Below the pieces are notes generated by a model. It had not been told where the DNA came from, searched no databases, and worked only from the letters and a program-made list of their open reading frames with translations. This document shows, piece after piece, positions 44,461-56,302 of a DNA stretch of 64,000 nt. A program made the position numbers and the translations under genes. How positions within the stretch are numbered: the stretch's first letter is position 1; every line of letters starts with the position of its first letter. Where the stretch lies: NCBI GenBank assembly GCA_036873135.1, contig JAPTYO010000018.1:11585503-11649502 (forward strand), in the 5' to 3' direction. The DNA is from Clarkia xantiana subsp. parviflora. Its lineage: Eukaryota; Streptophyta; Magnoliopsida; Myrtales; Onagraceae.

Positions 44461-46299
44461 ATATGTTTCCTTTCGCTCTTCTCGTAATCCGTCCCCTTCC
44501 TGACCTGCACGAGGGGTAAGCCGGAGGTGGAACCGGTGAACCCTCTCCGATGCTAAAGTAAGTACAGTATTCTAGAGAGAGAAACTAGAGAGAAGGCAGA
44601 GCTCAAGTATGCAAAAGTTCATCATTTATAGAATGAGAAATCATGAGTCCTATATATAGGACTCAAGAGGTTGCCGCCGCAATAGGCGTATCTTGTACTT
44701 CCATGAGTATGGATCGACCTTTGCGTCGATCGTATTGCATTTCATCCACTTATGGAGTTGTATGTGTCCATAGTTTTCCTCCGTGTTGAGCATGTTCGTT
44801 GTTTCAAGTGTGGGAGGTTGCCCTTGGTATTGACTAAACTTATAGCTTATTCACGCGGGTTATCCTCGTGATGGGCAAACTCGAACTCTGGACGTGAGAT
44901 GTTGTACCTCATGTTGGTACGTTGATGCGTACGCGTCCTGCACTGTGCCTGTAGCAGTTATACCTAGTTTCTGGAGGTGGGTTGTTACTCTTCGTGTTGA
45001 TATGTCGACGCGTGTGCACACCGCGCTGTGCCTGTAATTGGCATGCCTTGTGTATGTCTCCTAGTTGACTTATGTAAGAGAATTATCATGAGTACATGTT
45101 CACTTCTTGATTGAAGAGAGAAGCACGATTTCTTCCAATTTGGAAAGCAGGAACCCTTTGTGGCGGCTTAGTTTGGAAGGCGTTTGTTCTACCTGTTGTG
45201 AGTCCCCAGGTTGACTTCTGCCGACTTCAGTTTTTATCTTAACTGTTCCAAGGGGGAGCTTTCAGTCGGACTAGTAGCATTCTTGATAATGTCTTCCCCA
45301 AATGGGGGAGTAGTATTGCGAAACGTAACTTGATTTTCAAGGTGCATGCCAAAGTTTGCTGTGGTCTTGAGTTCGATGTATCGTCGTTCCGACTCTTTGT
45401 AAAAAGTTTTTTTGGAAATGTTGCCTAAGTCCAAGTTAGGTTGTTCATACCTAGTTGTGTTTCTCATATTCATGGTTGACTGATATCGACCTTTGGTCGG
45501 GTGTACGTTGTAGTTGAGCATCGATCCATGCAAAAGGCATATGATCAAGTTTCTTACTCAGGTCGCCTCCTTTTTTTAGTGGGGGGTCATGGGAGAGTTT
45601 TCTTCGTGTGAATCCAACTCTTCTGATTTTGAGTGAGTTGAGGTTCCTTGTTATTCGTTTGTGATCTTGATTCGTTCGTTGTTCCTTTCTAGGACATGGG
45701 GAATGAGATTGATTCCTTGTTTTCCCAATTGTGTTAATCCTTCCCAGGGGTCCCCCCCCCTTTAGGGATCAATCTCTTTCTAGAGTTTATCTTAAATTTA
45801 TGAGACAATAGCTCACTTTTGTGTCATGTAATTATGGTTTGTTGCGTTCGACCATATGCTTATGTCAATTTTTTGAACTTGTCTCCTCGTTTTTGGAACA
45901 GGTGTCCCTGAGTTGGCTTGGGGGTTTTTATGATTTGTTGCGAATCTGACTTTCTATCATTGTTTGCCGGCCTCCTCTTATATTCCGTCTATTTCAAGTT
46001 CTTGTTTGTGAAGTTTGAAATTTGGGCTTCTTTCTTCAGACGTGTGTTGTTCGTGTTGGTTTGATGACAACTTTGAAGGTGCCCCCTTTTGCATACCCAT
46101 GGGTTCATGGGATTATCCATTGCGTTGAAGCTCTCACTTTTGATGATGGGTGTAACCATCGCCTTTTATGGAGATTCCTTTCTTTTGCCATGGTTTCAAC
46201 TAAGATAGTAAATTTTTGCTTGAAAGTTTGGTGGAGACTGCTCTCGAGTTAGCCCCCACGAGTATTGTTTGCACACGAGTCTTCTCTGTGGGCTTCTCC
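44461..46299. mobile_element. Gypsy LTR fragment and decayed 3' region
   Basis: Near 44500-44680 there is an LTR-type block: GGTGAACCCTCTCCGATGC, then two CTAGAGAGA words and a minus-strand TATA (CCTATATATAGGA). This is the same arrangement as in the LTRs of G, D and F. The rest to 46300 is a degenerate 3' region with TGTTGATATGTCGACGCG-like repeats near 44880-45050. I see no open coding region. The right end of the LTR was not found. Confidence 0.45.
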
Positions 46300-46950
46300 T
46301 TCTCGATCTTCTCCTTGATGGGCTTGTTCTTCCCGATCTTATCCTTGGTTGGCTTCTTCTTCCCGTATATCCTTCTCCTTTCCTCGTTTACCTGCAAAGG
46401 ACACCGGGGGGTGCCGGTAAGCCCACTCTGAAGCTTAAGTAAGTGAGAGCTTCTAGAGAGAGGGTGAGCTTAGAGTGAGAGAGTGATTACCTACAAATGA
46501 GGGGATGAGCTCTCTATATATAGAGTTTCTATTGGACCACCCCGGTTCCAGTGGTTCTCTTGTCCGGTTGTGGCAGTTTCGTAATATGAGTTGGCCTTGA
46601 CCGTAAATAAGGTGCCTTTGACCCTGGTTTGACTGTAGATGAGTTTATCCTGGCAAAGTGTAGGTATATGACCTCTAAAGGTAAGTCCCGGGCGAAATAT
46701 CGTCTAGGGGTAGGGGTCCGGACGGACGATGGGAACTTGTCCGGACGGATGGGGGTACCCCCAAGGCCTTGCTCGGGTAACCCAAGCAAGGGTCCTTTGC
46801 TTGGGTTCCCCCGAGTGGATTTTGCCACTCGGGGTGTTCTCCGGGCCTACGCGATGGGCCTCGGGTGTCCGTGTTCTAAGTTTCGAATTATATTCGGTTA
46901 TGGCCCATTTATCGGGTCCAATTAGTGATAGCTTGGGCGTATATCCAACA
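46300..46950 (-). repeat. 3' LTR of gypsy element D
   Basis: The right end is clear: TATATCCAACA followed by a polypurine tract (plus CTTTCCCCGAGTC). The body has CCCACTCTGAAGCTTAAGTAAG, CTAGAGAGAGGG and a minus-strand TATA (CTCTATATATAGAG). The left end is uncertain by up to 100 bases. Confidence 0.6.
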
Positions 46951-46962
46951 CTTTCCCCGAGT

Positions 46963-47887
46963 CAATGAATGGTTTAACCTTTTCTTGACTCTATTTTCTA
47001 CGTTATATCGCCCAAGCGGAAAGAGAGGCGTACCTTTGTGACGATCCCGATCTCTATCGAGCTCTCGAGACACATCATGATTTTCATCCCCCTTCTTTTT
47101 AGGAAGGCCTTTTGACGATCTCGGCCTTTATTGAAAGCTCGAGACGTATTTTGATTTCCATGCCCCCCAGTTTTTAGAGAAGCTTAATATATAAACGAAA
47201 AAATGCTTTTGTTAGATTTAAGAAAGTTCACGTTATGTGATAAAATCCTATGAGGGTAAGAATTACGAGCCTTGGTCTCGTTTTACTTATCCTTCGGACT
47301 ATGTCCTTTTGTTTGTGTCTCCTTTATGGAGCTTTTGGAGAGATAATCTATACTATAAAGCATATATTTGGACTCCACTTCATTATTTTCCCTTCATCTT
47401 TTTCTAGAGCACTTTCTCTCCTCCTCATTTTCTAGAGCATCTCCCCCCTTCTTCAACCTAGGTTTTCTTCTCCTCCTCTTTTTTCAATTTTTCCACCCAA
47501 TCAAGTCTCCACACTTCACACGGAGCTCTCTTAGGTTTGATTTAAGGTTGATTTTGTGTTTGCCTTTGTGGGTTTGACCTTAGGCCGGTGATTAGGAGGT
47601 GGCTTCTGGCCTTTGGCTTGGTGGCGGGCGTGGGAGGCACGGCGGCGGTGACCGGGCTCGGCGGTTGTGGCGGTCGGATTCGGGCGGCGATGCGGGAAGG
47701 GCTGACCCTGGACATGGCCGTGGGCGGTGGCGACGGTGACGGGAGCTCCCCCCGACGTGGCGGCGTCCTCTGGCTGCTGCTGGTCCTCCGGCGGCTGGTC
47801 TGTCTCAGACCGATTTTTTGACCGGTTTGGATCCATTTCTTCCAAGGTTCGGTTTCTAGCCCCTCCTCTCTTATCTGTTCTCCATTT
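46963..47887 (+). promoter_or_regulatory. Leader and probable promoter of the antisense gene in gypsy D
   Basis: A TATA-like ACTATAAAGCATATAT lies near 47353. It is followed by a CT-rich stretch (47390-47520) and a GC-rich leader (47600-47810), unlike the AT-rich surroundings. Element F has the same sequence of parts before its antisense gene (56834-57260). Short frames in the GC-rich leader are not believable proteins. Confidence 0.4.
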
Positions 47888-50424
47888 ATGGGAAGGTGGT
47901 TTCCGCATCCTGACCAGATTCCAGACTATGTCCCTGAGACATCTGATCTCGAGTCGGACACGGAGGTCGAGGTGCGGCCTATCCTTGAGGATGAGCTGGC
48001 CTTTCTTCATGACCCTGTGTTTCCTTTTGAGGCCTATAGTAAGAAATCGTTGAACTTCAAAGTGTATCTTTTCCATGCTAAGCTGGCTGGGTTGTTTGGC
48101 ATGGGAAAATCATTTTTCCCCTTCTCCATGCCATACCGCTATGGTGGCAGCTCCGTTACTCCTCCGCCGGATGGAATGTCGGTGGTATACATTCATCAGA
48201 TCAAGGCGGGGCTCCGCTTCCCTTATTGTGCTGACCTTCGGGAGCTCTGTCAGTATTATCGGATTTCTCCTCTCGAGCTTGCCCCTTCTGCCATCCGTGC
48301 CTGGGTTGGATTTAGGGTGTTGTGCCATTGCCAACATTTGGCTTACTCTCTTCTTCTCTTTCGATGCTTCTATTACATCCAGCATGAAGGTGAGTCGGGG
48401 TTTTATTCTCTAGTGACCCGATTCTCCCTATTGTCCCAAAAGGGGTTTTCGACGTTAGGAACTGCTAAGTGGAATAACAAGCGTCGGTTTGTTGTTTCCT
48501 TTGAGGGCGGTAGTTGCCATTTGGAGAAATACTACTAATTCCTTGAAGGCCAGGACGTTTCTTGGTCCCTGGATGCCCCCATGGTGACAAATGCGTGTCC
48601 CGACTTTTCCGAACTTTCCACTTCTGACAGGCAGACCCTGAAGCTAGTATATATGTAGAACACGACGACCTCCTTCGGGTGTGTACATCGCATTTCAGAA
48701 GAGGAGTTGTCTGCCACGGGGATTCGAACGGCGCCCTGCGTTTTACCCTTTGTATGCAAGTCTTTGAATCTTTGATACTTGTAACTTTCTTACTTTGTAT
48801 TGTTGGTTGGTTTCTATATCGACCTTCCCTATTTCAGGAGGATGATGATGCTAGTGAGAATTTCCCTTCCGATAGAGAGACTTCGATCGTTTCTCTATTC
48901 CTTTTCCTGTGGCTGAGACTCCTCCTACCATTTCACTGTCGTCTAGGGCTGTGAAACCTTCCTCCGGTATTGTGTTTGTTATATTTTCTTTCGTTTTTAT
49001 CCTTATTTTGCTTGTGTTGTATTCACCCATGTTTTGTTGATCTTCAGTAAGATCCCCCTCTATCTCTGCCCTGCAAATCTTGGCTAAGATAAGGTCGAAG
49101 GGGTCTAGCGAGGAAGAGACCCATATTTCTAAGGCTCAGAAGACAGACTCGTTCATTTCTCCCTCCAGGTCTTCCTCTCGCTATAAAGAGAGAGAGTTCA
49201 CTGTTGAGGATGTCGTTGACGGTTCTCCCATTGCCCCGGAGAATAAGGAGGCTTCAGATGATGTTGACGAGTCTTCTTCTCCTCGCCCCGTCTCCCCCCA
49301 GAGGGGTGAGTCCTCCGATGATAGACCTCCTGTGCCAGGTATATGGCGATTTTTCTTTCTTGTACATGTGTGTTTTTCTTGCCCTTGCGGCGTCTTATAT
49401 TTGTTTTTCAGGTAGGATCAAGTTGCCTTTGATCTTTCCTGAGGATCTTATCCGTCCAGTCGATGGTGATGTTAGGGGTAATTCTTGGTTGCCCTTCCAG
49501 AATGTTGATCGGCAATTTTATGACCTATCCGCCTCCCTTTCTATTCCGGAAGTTTCTATTCCTATGTTGAACTCCATTATACCTCCAGCCGATTGATCTC
49601 TTCCTCCCGCCGACCTTGAGGAGATTCATCACTGTGTGAAGGGTGCTTTGTGCCAGTTCGCTCCCGTGAGTGCATACGTTATGTTTACCTTTTTTTTTTC
49701 CATCTTCCTTTTATCTTGACTCTTGTTTCTTTTGTAGGGCATATCTTCTGTTGTTAACCTCGACTCTCATCTGGTTAACGTTGGTCGTGAACGGGATATG
49801 CTTCGAGAGATGGTTGTGACGCTCGATTCTACACAAAAGGTCCTTGATCTTACTCGGAAAATCACCGAAAAGCGGCTGCGCGAGGAGAATAAGGAGCTCA
49901 GGGTGTCAGAGGTTACCCTGGCTAGCCGTTTAACTGTTATTTAGAAAGAACTTGATGATGTTCGTTCCGACCGAACGGATGAGGATTTTATTGCGGATTT
50001 GAAGATGAAGAGTGCTCTTCGGGATGCCCGGGAGGAGGGTAGGTTGTCTGGTCTTAAGGATGGTGAGGCTCTTGGAGTTGAGAAAGGCAAAGCTATTGGA
50101 GTCCAAGAGTTTCTAGCTTCCGAAAAGTTTTCTACTCGTGCTGAGAAGCACTGCCAGGGCATTATGAACACCTTCGGTGTGAACATGGTTGAGAAGATGC
50201 ATTCTCTTAGTCCCTCCTTCCCTTTTGACCGGCCTGAGGAATATACTATGTTTGCTATGGATGTTATTGCCCAAATTGCCAGGCGGGCGTAGCAAGCGAA
50301 GATTGCAGCTGGGCGAGTTATTGTTGATTGTTCTTCCAAGACTAAGACTGTAGTTTCTTCTCGAACTGCTAAGGTTACCGTCCCTTCACGAGTCCCTGTT
50401 GGAGAGGATGATCCCCCCCTGTGA
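47888..50424 (+). pseudogene. Antisense gene of gypsy D, Transposase_28-like with coiled coil
   Basis: The frame from 47888 (MGRWFPHPDQIPDY) gives 216 residues up to TAA at 48536. Its core, QIKAGLRFPYCADLRELCQY then YRISPLELAPSAIRAWVGFR, is the typical text of the plant 'putative gypsy type transposon' family (Transposase_28). The frame continues past that stop (FLEGQDVSWSLDAP) and meets another at 48656. Later exons are recognisable: an acidic Ser-rich block at 49080-49340 (donor CCAGGTATAT), a block from 49411 (acceptor TTTTCAG), and a coiled-coil region at about 49740-50290 (donor GTGAGTGC, acceptor TTTTGTAG). A stop at 49943 and others break it. The gene runs opposite to the retroelement, between its 3' LTR and a tandem array. 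Function of the family is not established. Confidence 0.62.
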
Positions 50425-50663
50425 AGGACGGTTGAGCTTATACACCCGGTTGGTGTTTTTATGATTGTTGTATTTGTGTTTTCCTCATGCTTGTTTTGGA
50501 GATGGTTTTGTTTCATGGATAGATACTATGAGTTGCTTTCCATTGTTGTAGTACTTCTTTCTATGTTGTGTTTGGATGACTTGGTGTGCTTTTAGCACAC
50601 CTTTTATTAAGATGCTCTATTCGGATGGCCTATATTTCCAGGATTTATATTCCTTTTATTTTT
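50425..50663. other. 3' end of the antisense gene in D
   Basis: Presumed 3' untranslated region leading into the tandem array. TTTTAGCACACCTTTTATTAAG near 50590 could be a polyadenylation region. Confidence 0.35.
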
Positions 50664-51485
50664 TGTTGCAATGGTTGTCCTTATTGATATTCCCCTATCC
50701 ATATGTAAAGGTTGTTGATCGCTTTAACATATGTTAGGGTTGTCTTTTTGGATCTTCCCATTTTTGGTTGTAAGGGTGGCCCGTTGGGTCTTATGTCCCT
50801 TTTCGGTTGGAATGCTTGTCCTTATAGATCTTCCCCTATCCATATGCAAAGATTGTTGATCGCTTTATCATATGTTAAGGTTGTCTTTTTGGATCTTCCC
50901 ATTTTCGGTTATAAGGGTGGCCCGTCGGGTCATATGTCCCTTTTCGGTTGGAATGGTTGTCCTTATAGATATTCCCCTATCAATATGTAAAGGTTGTTGA
51001 TCGCTTTATCATTTGTTAGGGTAGTCTTTTTGGATCTTCCCATTTTCGGTTGTAAGGGTGGCCCGTCGGGTCTTATGTCCCTTTTAGGTTGGTATGGTTG
51101 TCCTTATAGATCTTCCCCTATCCATATGTAAAGGTTGTTGATCGCTTTATCATATGTTAGGGTTGTCTTTTTGGATCTTCCCATTTTCGGTTTATAAGGG
51201 TGGCCCGTCAGGTCTTATGTCCCTTTTCGGCTCGAATGGTTGTCCTTATAGATCTTCCTTTATCCATATGTAAAGGTTGTTGATTGCTTAATCATATGTT
51301 ATGGTTGTCATTTTGGATCTTCCCATTTTCGGTTTGTAAGGGTGGCCCGTCGGGTCTTATGTCCCTTTTCGTTTGGAATGATTGTCCTTATAGATCTTCC
51401 TTTATCCATATGTAAAGGTTGTTGATCGCTTTATCATATGTTAGGGTTTTCTTTTTGGATCTTCCCATTTTCGGTTTTGGTAAAT
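50664..51485. repeat. Tandem array of 141-142-bp units in gypsy D
   Basis: Six copies start at 50702, 50843, 50984, 51125, 51267 and 51409 with TATG(T/C)AAAG(G/A)TTGTTGAT. Each contains TTTTTGGATCTTCCC and GGGTGGCCCGTCGGG. Because 141 is a multiple of three, one frame stays open for two units (50712-50990), but it is a repeat by-product. Confidence 0.9.
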
Positions 51486-51617
51486 TCCTGGAAAAACATC
51501 TCATTCATTAAGTTCCATTGTCGCTTCATACATAAGGAAAGTCTAAATGGAGTCCGTGGATCTCCTTTAGGTACTCTAATACATAAACATAAAAAAAAGG
51601 TTTAGATATTCTCCACT

Positions 51618-51977
51618 CTAAGTGGGGGCAAACTCCATCTCTTCTGATCCAACCTCCTCCTCCAGGCGTTCAACGTGGATTTCCTCTTCGACCCCCAGCC
51701 TGAGGGCTAAGCATTTGTTAGTGCTACGACCCCATGTCTTATGGTATTCACACAATCCCTCCACTTCTGTTTCGATGAACGCCATTGATGAATCCATGGG
51801 TGGTGGGATCCGGTCACAGAGGACTGTGTTGTATAGCTTTTCTATCTCACTCCTTAGAGGTGTGAAGTGTACTATCCGCCCGTCACTGAGTCTGTAGTAG
51901 ATCCTTTCTTCCTCTTTCTCTATCTGTATGGCTTGCCACAGTTTATTGTTGAATTCTTCGACTGAAGATATGGCGGC
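51618..51977 (-). pseudogene. Second-Gag module of gypsy D, C-terminal part
   Basis: The frame ends EEMEFAPT at 51618. It contains FTPLRSEIEKLYN and a zinc knuckle-like CEYHKTWGRSTNKC, which keeps both Cys and the first His but has Arg where the second His should be. The text aligns with the C-terminal module of element F (FTPLTMKIEEIFHEYL, CEYLGTWGHQTNDC). The module was cut by the insertion of E at the codons for IAAISSVEEF. Its other half lies at 55575-55660. It follows the tandem array, as in F. Confidence 0.7.
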
Positions 51978-52679
51978 TGTTGGGATCAAAATGACGTGGC
52001 CTTGAACTTCGGGTAACGGACTTTGAGATATCGCCGCAGGCTAGCTCTCTTAGGTACTTAGTTTCCTATTGAGGCTTTGTGTGAGGCGAGGACCTGAAAA
52101 GGGGTGGGGATGGCCCCTGATTCCACTCTGAAGCTTAAGTCAGTAATAGATTTGGAGAGAATAATATAAAGTATTAAGCAAGACTTAACCCAATATTTAA
52201 GAATGTACCCTTATTTATAGGAAGATATTACCGACTTTATACGGCGGCTACCCTCTGGGGAGGGTTTCTGTCCAGAGTCAGCTTAAGCAGGTGACAAGCA
52301 GGTTGCCACCTCATCTTTCCTTAGCTGGGAAGGTTTCTTCCTTTGGCGGTTGAAGCAGGTCGCCACCTGTCCCTTTCTTGGGAGGAAGGTTTGCTTCTTA
52401 AGGCGGCAGAAGCAGGTCGCCACCTTTCCCTTTCCTTAAGAGGAAGGGTTTCTGATGAGACTTTGATTATAAACTCGACTTACTTTTTAACAAGGAAGGG
52501 TTTTAGGCAGCCTAGTCGTCTTTGTCTTGTTAATCGTACTCTGGAAGTCGACTTCTTTGAATGTGATCGTCGACCTTTTACCTTTGTTTTATTATTTTGA
52601 ACAAGGTTGGTTGACGACTTATCGATCTCGCCTTTTAAACGTGATCGACTTTATTCTAGTCATGTCGTGTTTAATCGTA
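51978..52679 (-). repeat. Left (3') LTR of gypsy E
   Basis: Matches the right LTR but carries an extra block of about 46 bases (GATATCGCCGCAGG ... TCCTATTG) near 52030. It ends early at TTTAATCGTA, lacking the final ACCCAACA. The deletion into the protease gene probably started here. Confidence 0.8.
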
Positions 52680-52757
52680 GAAAAAAAAAGAGTTATCATA
52701 GAACAAACATTAGTCTTAAAGATAAACAGAGTTATTTTTCTTAATTAGGCGATATTC

Positions 52758-53130
52758 TTATGCTTCTCTTTGATTGCGACGTCGCATCGAGCTGACGTAG
52801 TACCGCCAGGATGTGGTTTGATCTCCTCTTACCTCTCCTATCCCATGTAGCGTCGGGAACCTCATTACTTGATGAGCAGTCGACGGGATCATCCGATGAG
52901 GATTAAGAGTAGTTCTTCCGATGATAGCTTTATATGTTGAGGCGGCGTCGACCACGAAAAGTACACCAATTGTCAGGGTTATCTTTCCTTTTCCCAGAAT
53001 CATTGGTTGTTTGATGGCTCCCATCGGATAGGTAGTTCTTCCGGCGAAACCTATGAGAGGATAGTCGACCTTCAAGGGATCTCTTCTAGTTAATCCCAGG
53101 TTTTGGAAAGCTTCATAAAAGAGTATATCA
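52758..53130 (-). pseudogene. Gypsy E protease, C-terminal part
   Basis: VDYPLIGFAGRTTYPMGAI and YKAIIGRTTLNPHRMI correspond to the second half of the Tat-type protease region, followed by the linker GIGEVRGDQ and CYV-like YYVSSMRRRNQREA. The part with the catalytic Asp lies further up at about 53130-53170 (LIDS-like) after a stop. RT never follows. Confidence 0.75.
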
Positions 53131-54869
53131 GTCGAACTTCAACTGTCGATGAGAATCCTCTTTACTTCGTATTCCGCTAAAGTGGCGGTGATAACCAAGG
53201 CATCATCGTGAGGTTGAGTAACCATCATCAAATCGTCAGTGGTGAAGCTTATGGTTGTTGGGTTTATTTCCTCATGTGCCATTCCTTCATCCCCTTGTGT
53301 GATTCTGGCGGCGTAGACTTCTCGGGCAACACTAGTTTCTCCTCCAAAAGCAAATCCTCCGGCGATGACATTTATCGTCCCTCGTTGATTCGGGGTAGGA
53401 TTGTCATGAAGGGGAGATCGAGAATTCCTCTGAGGGCTACGGCTTTGTTTCCTTGGCGCCTTGGAAGGCTTTTCGATAAACTTTAATAGTTTACCTCTTC
53501 GATATAGCGCCTTAATCGTGTTTTAAGGCGACGCATTCATTAGTATCGTGCCCTTGAACTCGATGATAACGACCGCAATCATTCATCCGAGATCCCATCG
53601 GACTCTTTCTTACTAGAGGGGGATCATGCAGCCTAAGTTTCTCCATCTTTTGAAGCAGTACAGATATATTATGTGAGAGAGGAGTAAACTTTGTAGAATA
53701 AAGATTAGGGTCTCTCTTCATTTCCGGGCGATTTCCATGTCCGAAAGCCCCTTCTCGCCTCTCCTCTTTCTTGGATGGTCTAGAAGTAGAACCTTCTTCA
53801 ACTTTGGTCGGGAAGATCTGCCTCTTGACTTCTATGGGCGATCTTTCGTGTGACCTCTCCAAGTAGATATACTTCTTAACCTTGATGGCGAGAGCGTCAA
53901 TCTTTCGTACTGGCTTCATCACCATGCTATCCTTCAGAGCTTGACTCTGCACTCTAAGACCCCTCCAGAAGGTCCTGATCAACTCGCCATCAGTGGCGTC
54001 TTCGTTCAACTGCTGGAGTATCTTGTGGTATCTAGTATAATAATTGGCTAAGGTTTCATCATGACCTTGCTGAATTTTATCTAGAAAGTCCATACTCTTG
54101 ATGCGTTGTCTTTGGCCTATATGACCTTCTATGAACTTAGCCTTCAATTCTTCCCACGAGTCAATTGAACTGTCGGGAAGACCATAAAACCAAGTGGACG
54201 CCTCTACCTTCAAGGTTGTTGGGAGGAGCGCCGCGTAATGGTCCGGAGTTGCCCCTCTTCCCAAAAGAGAAGAGTTATGGGCGTTGATATAGAGAACCGG
54301 GTCTCCCTTGCCCGTTTAATCATTGATGTTCCTCAGACTTGTGGAGGAACTCGAGTGTTGAATAGCCTCTTGGAGAAAAGATGAGAACTGTGGTCGTGAA
54401 CAATAAGTAGATCATTCGCTCTTCTTCTCTTCTTTTCAAACAATTCTTCTACCTGTCCTATAGTGAATAGGACAGGGCCCTTTCTCGTCGTTTCGATTCC
54501 AGGAGCTTTGGGAACCTCTTTCTCCAAGAGATTTTCTTCTATGATCTTCACACTAGAGGCCACTTCTTCCTTCTGGGAGGCTTCTCGAGTAGGTTCCTTT
54601 TTATCAGGAACAGTTTCCGCCTGAGCCTGGTTCCAGAAGGCTATGAAGGCTGCCATTATCTCCCGAGAAACAGTTGGAGGGACTGTTCTTGCTTACTCGA
54701 GATTGGATAATGATTAGGCATGACTGAGATTCTCTTAACCACCAGTGCCATTAGCATGAGGCGCGGGTGGGTCTTCTCTAGGTGTTGGACTTGAGGTAGT
54801 GGGGTTTACTTGAGTGTCTCCCATCTCCTCTATAACGGGGCTTGGCATCTTATTCTTCTCGGAGGCCAT
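53131..54869 (-). pseudogene. Gypsy E Gag and protease start, degenerate
   Basis: The probable start is MASEKNKMPSPVIEEMGDTQ at 54869. Stops at about 54735, 54333 and 53512 divide the frame. The Gag core (ASTWFYGLPDSSIDSWEEL, ETLANYYTRYHKILQQL, DGELIRTFWRGL) is at 53760-54264, and the zinc knuckle (HRVQGHDTNEC) near 53530. The protease lead-in with a REVYAA-like tract lies at about 53260-53340. The text is clearly related to Gypsy-1 and F Gag but from a different family. Confidence 0.8.
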
Positions 54870-54884
54870 GACTTTTGGATCAAT

Positions 54885-54902
54885 TTCCCACAGACGGCGC
54901 CA
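54885..54902 (-). other. Primer-binding site of gypsy E
   Basis: Minus strand TGGCGCCGTCTGTGGGAA, two bases from the 5' LTR and identical to the site in Gypsy-1 and Gypsy-2. Confidence 0.8.
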
Positions 54903-54904
54903 AA

Positions 54905-55569
54905 TGTTGGGATAAATAATCACGTGGCATTGAACTTCGAGTAACGGACTTTGAGGCTTCGTGTGAGGCGAGGACCTGAAAAGGGGTGGGGATGTCCCCT
55001 GATTCCACTCCGAAGCTTAAGTCAGTAATTGATTTGGAGAGAATAATATAAAGTATTAAGCAAGACTTAACCCAATGTTTAAGAATGTTCCCCTATTTAT
55101 AGGAAGATAATACCGACTTTATTCGACGGCTACCCTCAAGGGAGGGTTTCTGTCCAGAGTTGGCCTAAGCAGGTGACAAGCAGGTCGCCACCTCATATTT
55201 CCTTAGCTGAGAAGGTTTCTTCCTTTGGCGGTAGAAGAAGATCGCCACATGTCCCTTTCTTGGGAGGAAGGTTTGCTTCTTAAGGCGGTGGAACCAGGTC
55301 GCCACCAATCCCTTTCCTTAAGAGGAAGGGTTTTACATGAGACTTCGATTGTCGACTCGACTTACTCTTTAAAAGGGAAGGGCTTTAGGAAGCCTAGTCG
55401 CCTTTATCTTGTTAATCGTACTCTGGAAGTCGACTTCTTCGAATGTGAACGTCGACCTTTTATCTTTGTTTTAGTATTTAGAACAAGGTTGGTCGACGAC
55501 TTATCGATCTCGCCTTTTAAACGTGCTCGACTTTATTCTAGTCATGTCGTGTTTAATCGTAACCCAACA
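54905..55569 (-). repeat. Right (5') LTR of gypsy E
   Basis: 665 bases, TGTTGGGATAAATAATCACG to AATCGTAACCCAACA. The minus-strand TATA is CCTATAAATAGGG near 55092. Confidence 0.85.
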
Positions 55570-55574
55570 GCGGC

Positions 55575-55658
55575 GATGCCCCCTTCTCCTCCGAAGTATT
55601 CCTTGGCGTCCCTCCTTAGGTTCATGAAGAAGGACCCCTTTTCCTTCTCTTCTCCACG
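55575..55658 (-). pseudogene. Second-Gag module of gypsy D, N-terminal remnant
   Basis: The minus strand reads EEKEKGSFFMNLRRDAKEYF then GGEGG, continuing across the E insertion into IAAISSVEEFNNKLWQAI at 51977. It corresponds to TSFEAYGGLYEVVMTSTMRE in element F. It is cut on its upstream side by the LTR of F. Confidence 0.6.
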
Positions 55659-56287
55659 TGCCCTCTAAGAGAGGCAATATCAAGCACGGAGGGGGGGGGG
55701 GGTGGTGCTTGATGTACCCTCTCCGATGCTTAAGTCAGTAATTTTCTTTCTAGAGAGATAAAGCTAGAGAGATGTCAGAGCTAAATTGCCCAATTAGTCC
55801 AGATCCCCAAATGAATGGGGGAAAGGTTGTATTTATAGGCAACGGTGTCATTAAGGTGGCTTAATGACATCGTTAACCTTTAAGCACAATTAATCAGCCT
55901 TTGATTACATAATTAGAACCTTAAAGCACGGAGAGGATGGCGGAAATAAACTGAGTATGGGAGTCGGGAAACGGTGTCAGGGCCCTTGGGGGGGGGGGGG
56001 GGGAGAAAATCCGACCCCCAAGGGTAGGGGTTGGGTGTGGCCACCCAAACCCTCCCTGGGGGAGATAGGGTTGGCCAACCCTATCTCCCCTAGGTGAGGT
56101 CGGGTGTGGCCACCCGACCTCACCTAGGTGAGTTCGTCACGGCCCGGACGATTATTTTCGCCTCGTCCGGACCGTTGTTGTTTCGGCGGGGTGTTTGGGT
56201 CGAAGTTTCGATTTATAATCACTAACAGGGTGATCAAAATAAAACGATTTGGAAGTCAACGGGTTCAAATTTGGCGTATATCCATCA
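55659..56287 (-). repeat. 3' LTR of gypsy element F
   Basis: The right end TATATCCATCA is followed by a polypurine tract (plus CATGCCCCCGAGTC, minus GACTCGGGGGCATG). The left end is put at TGCCCTCTAAGAGAGG but could be a few bases away. It has G-runs of 12-15 at about 55691 and 55990, the shared CCCTCTCCGATGCTTAAG phrase, and CTAGAGAGA words. Confidence 0.65.
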
Positions 56288-56302
56288 CATGCCCCCGAGT
56301 CA

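Larger units (their letters stand above)
51978..55569 (-). mobile_element. Gypsy E: short gag-protease element inserted in D
   Basis: The ends are TGTTGGGATCAAAA on the left and CCCAACA on the right, flanked by GCGGC at 51973-51977 and 55570-55574. The two LTRs are 51978-52679 and 54905-55569. Between them are only a primer site, Gag and protease on the minus strand. Everything from RT to the polypurine tract is missing. It is a non-autonomous or deleted derivative. Confidence 0.85.

Noticed and set aside
47588..48076. GC-rich frames upstream of the antisense gene in D
   Set aside because: Overlap in several frames and do not align with the F leader at protein level.
50712..50990. 92-residue frame as a membrane-like protein
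   Set aside because: Covers exactly two 141-bp tandem units; the open frame follows from the unit length being divisible by three.
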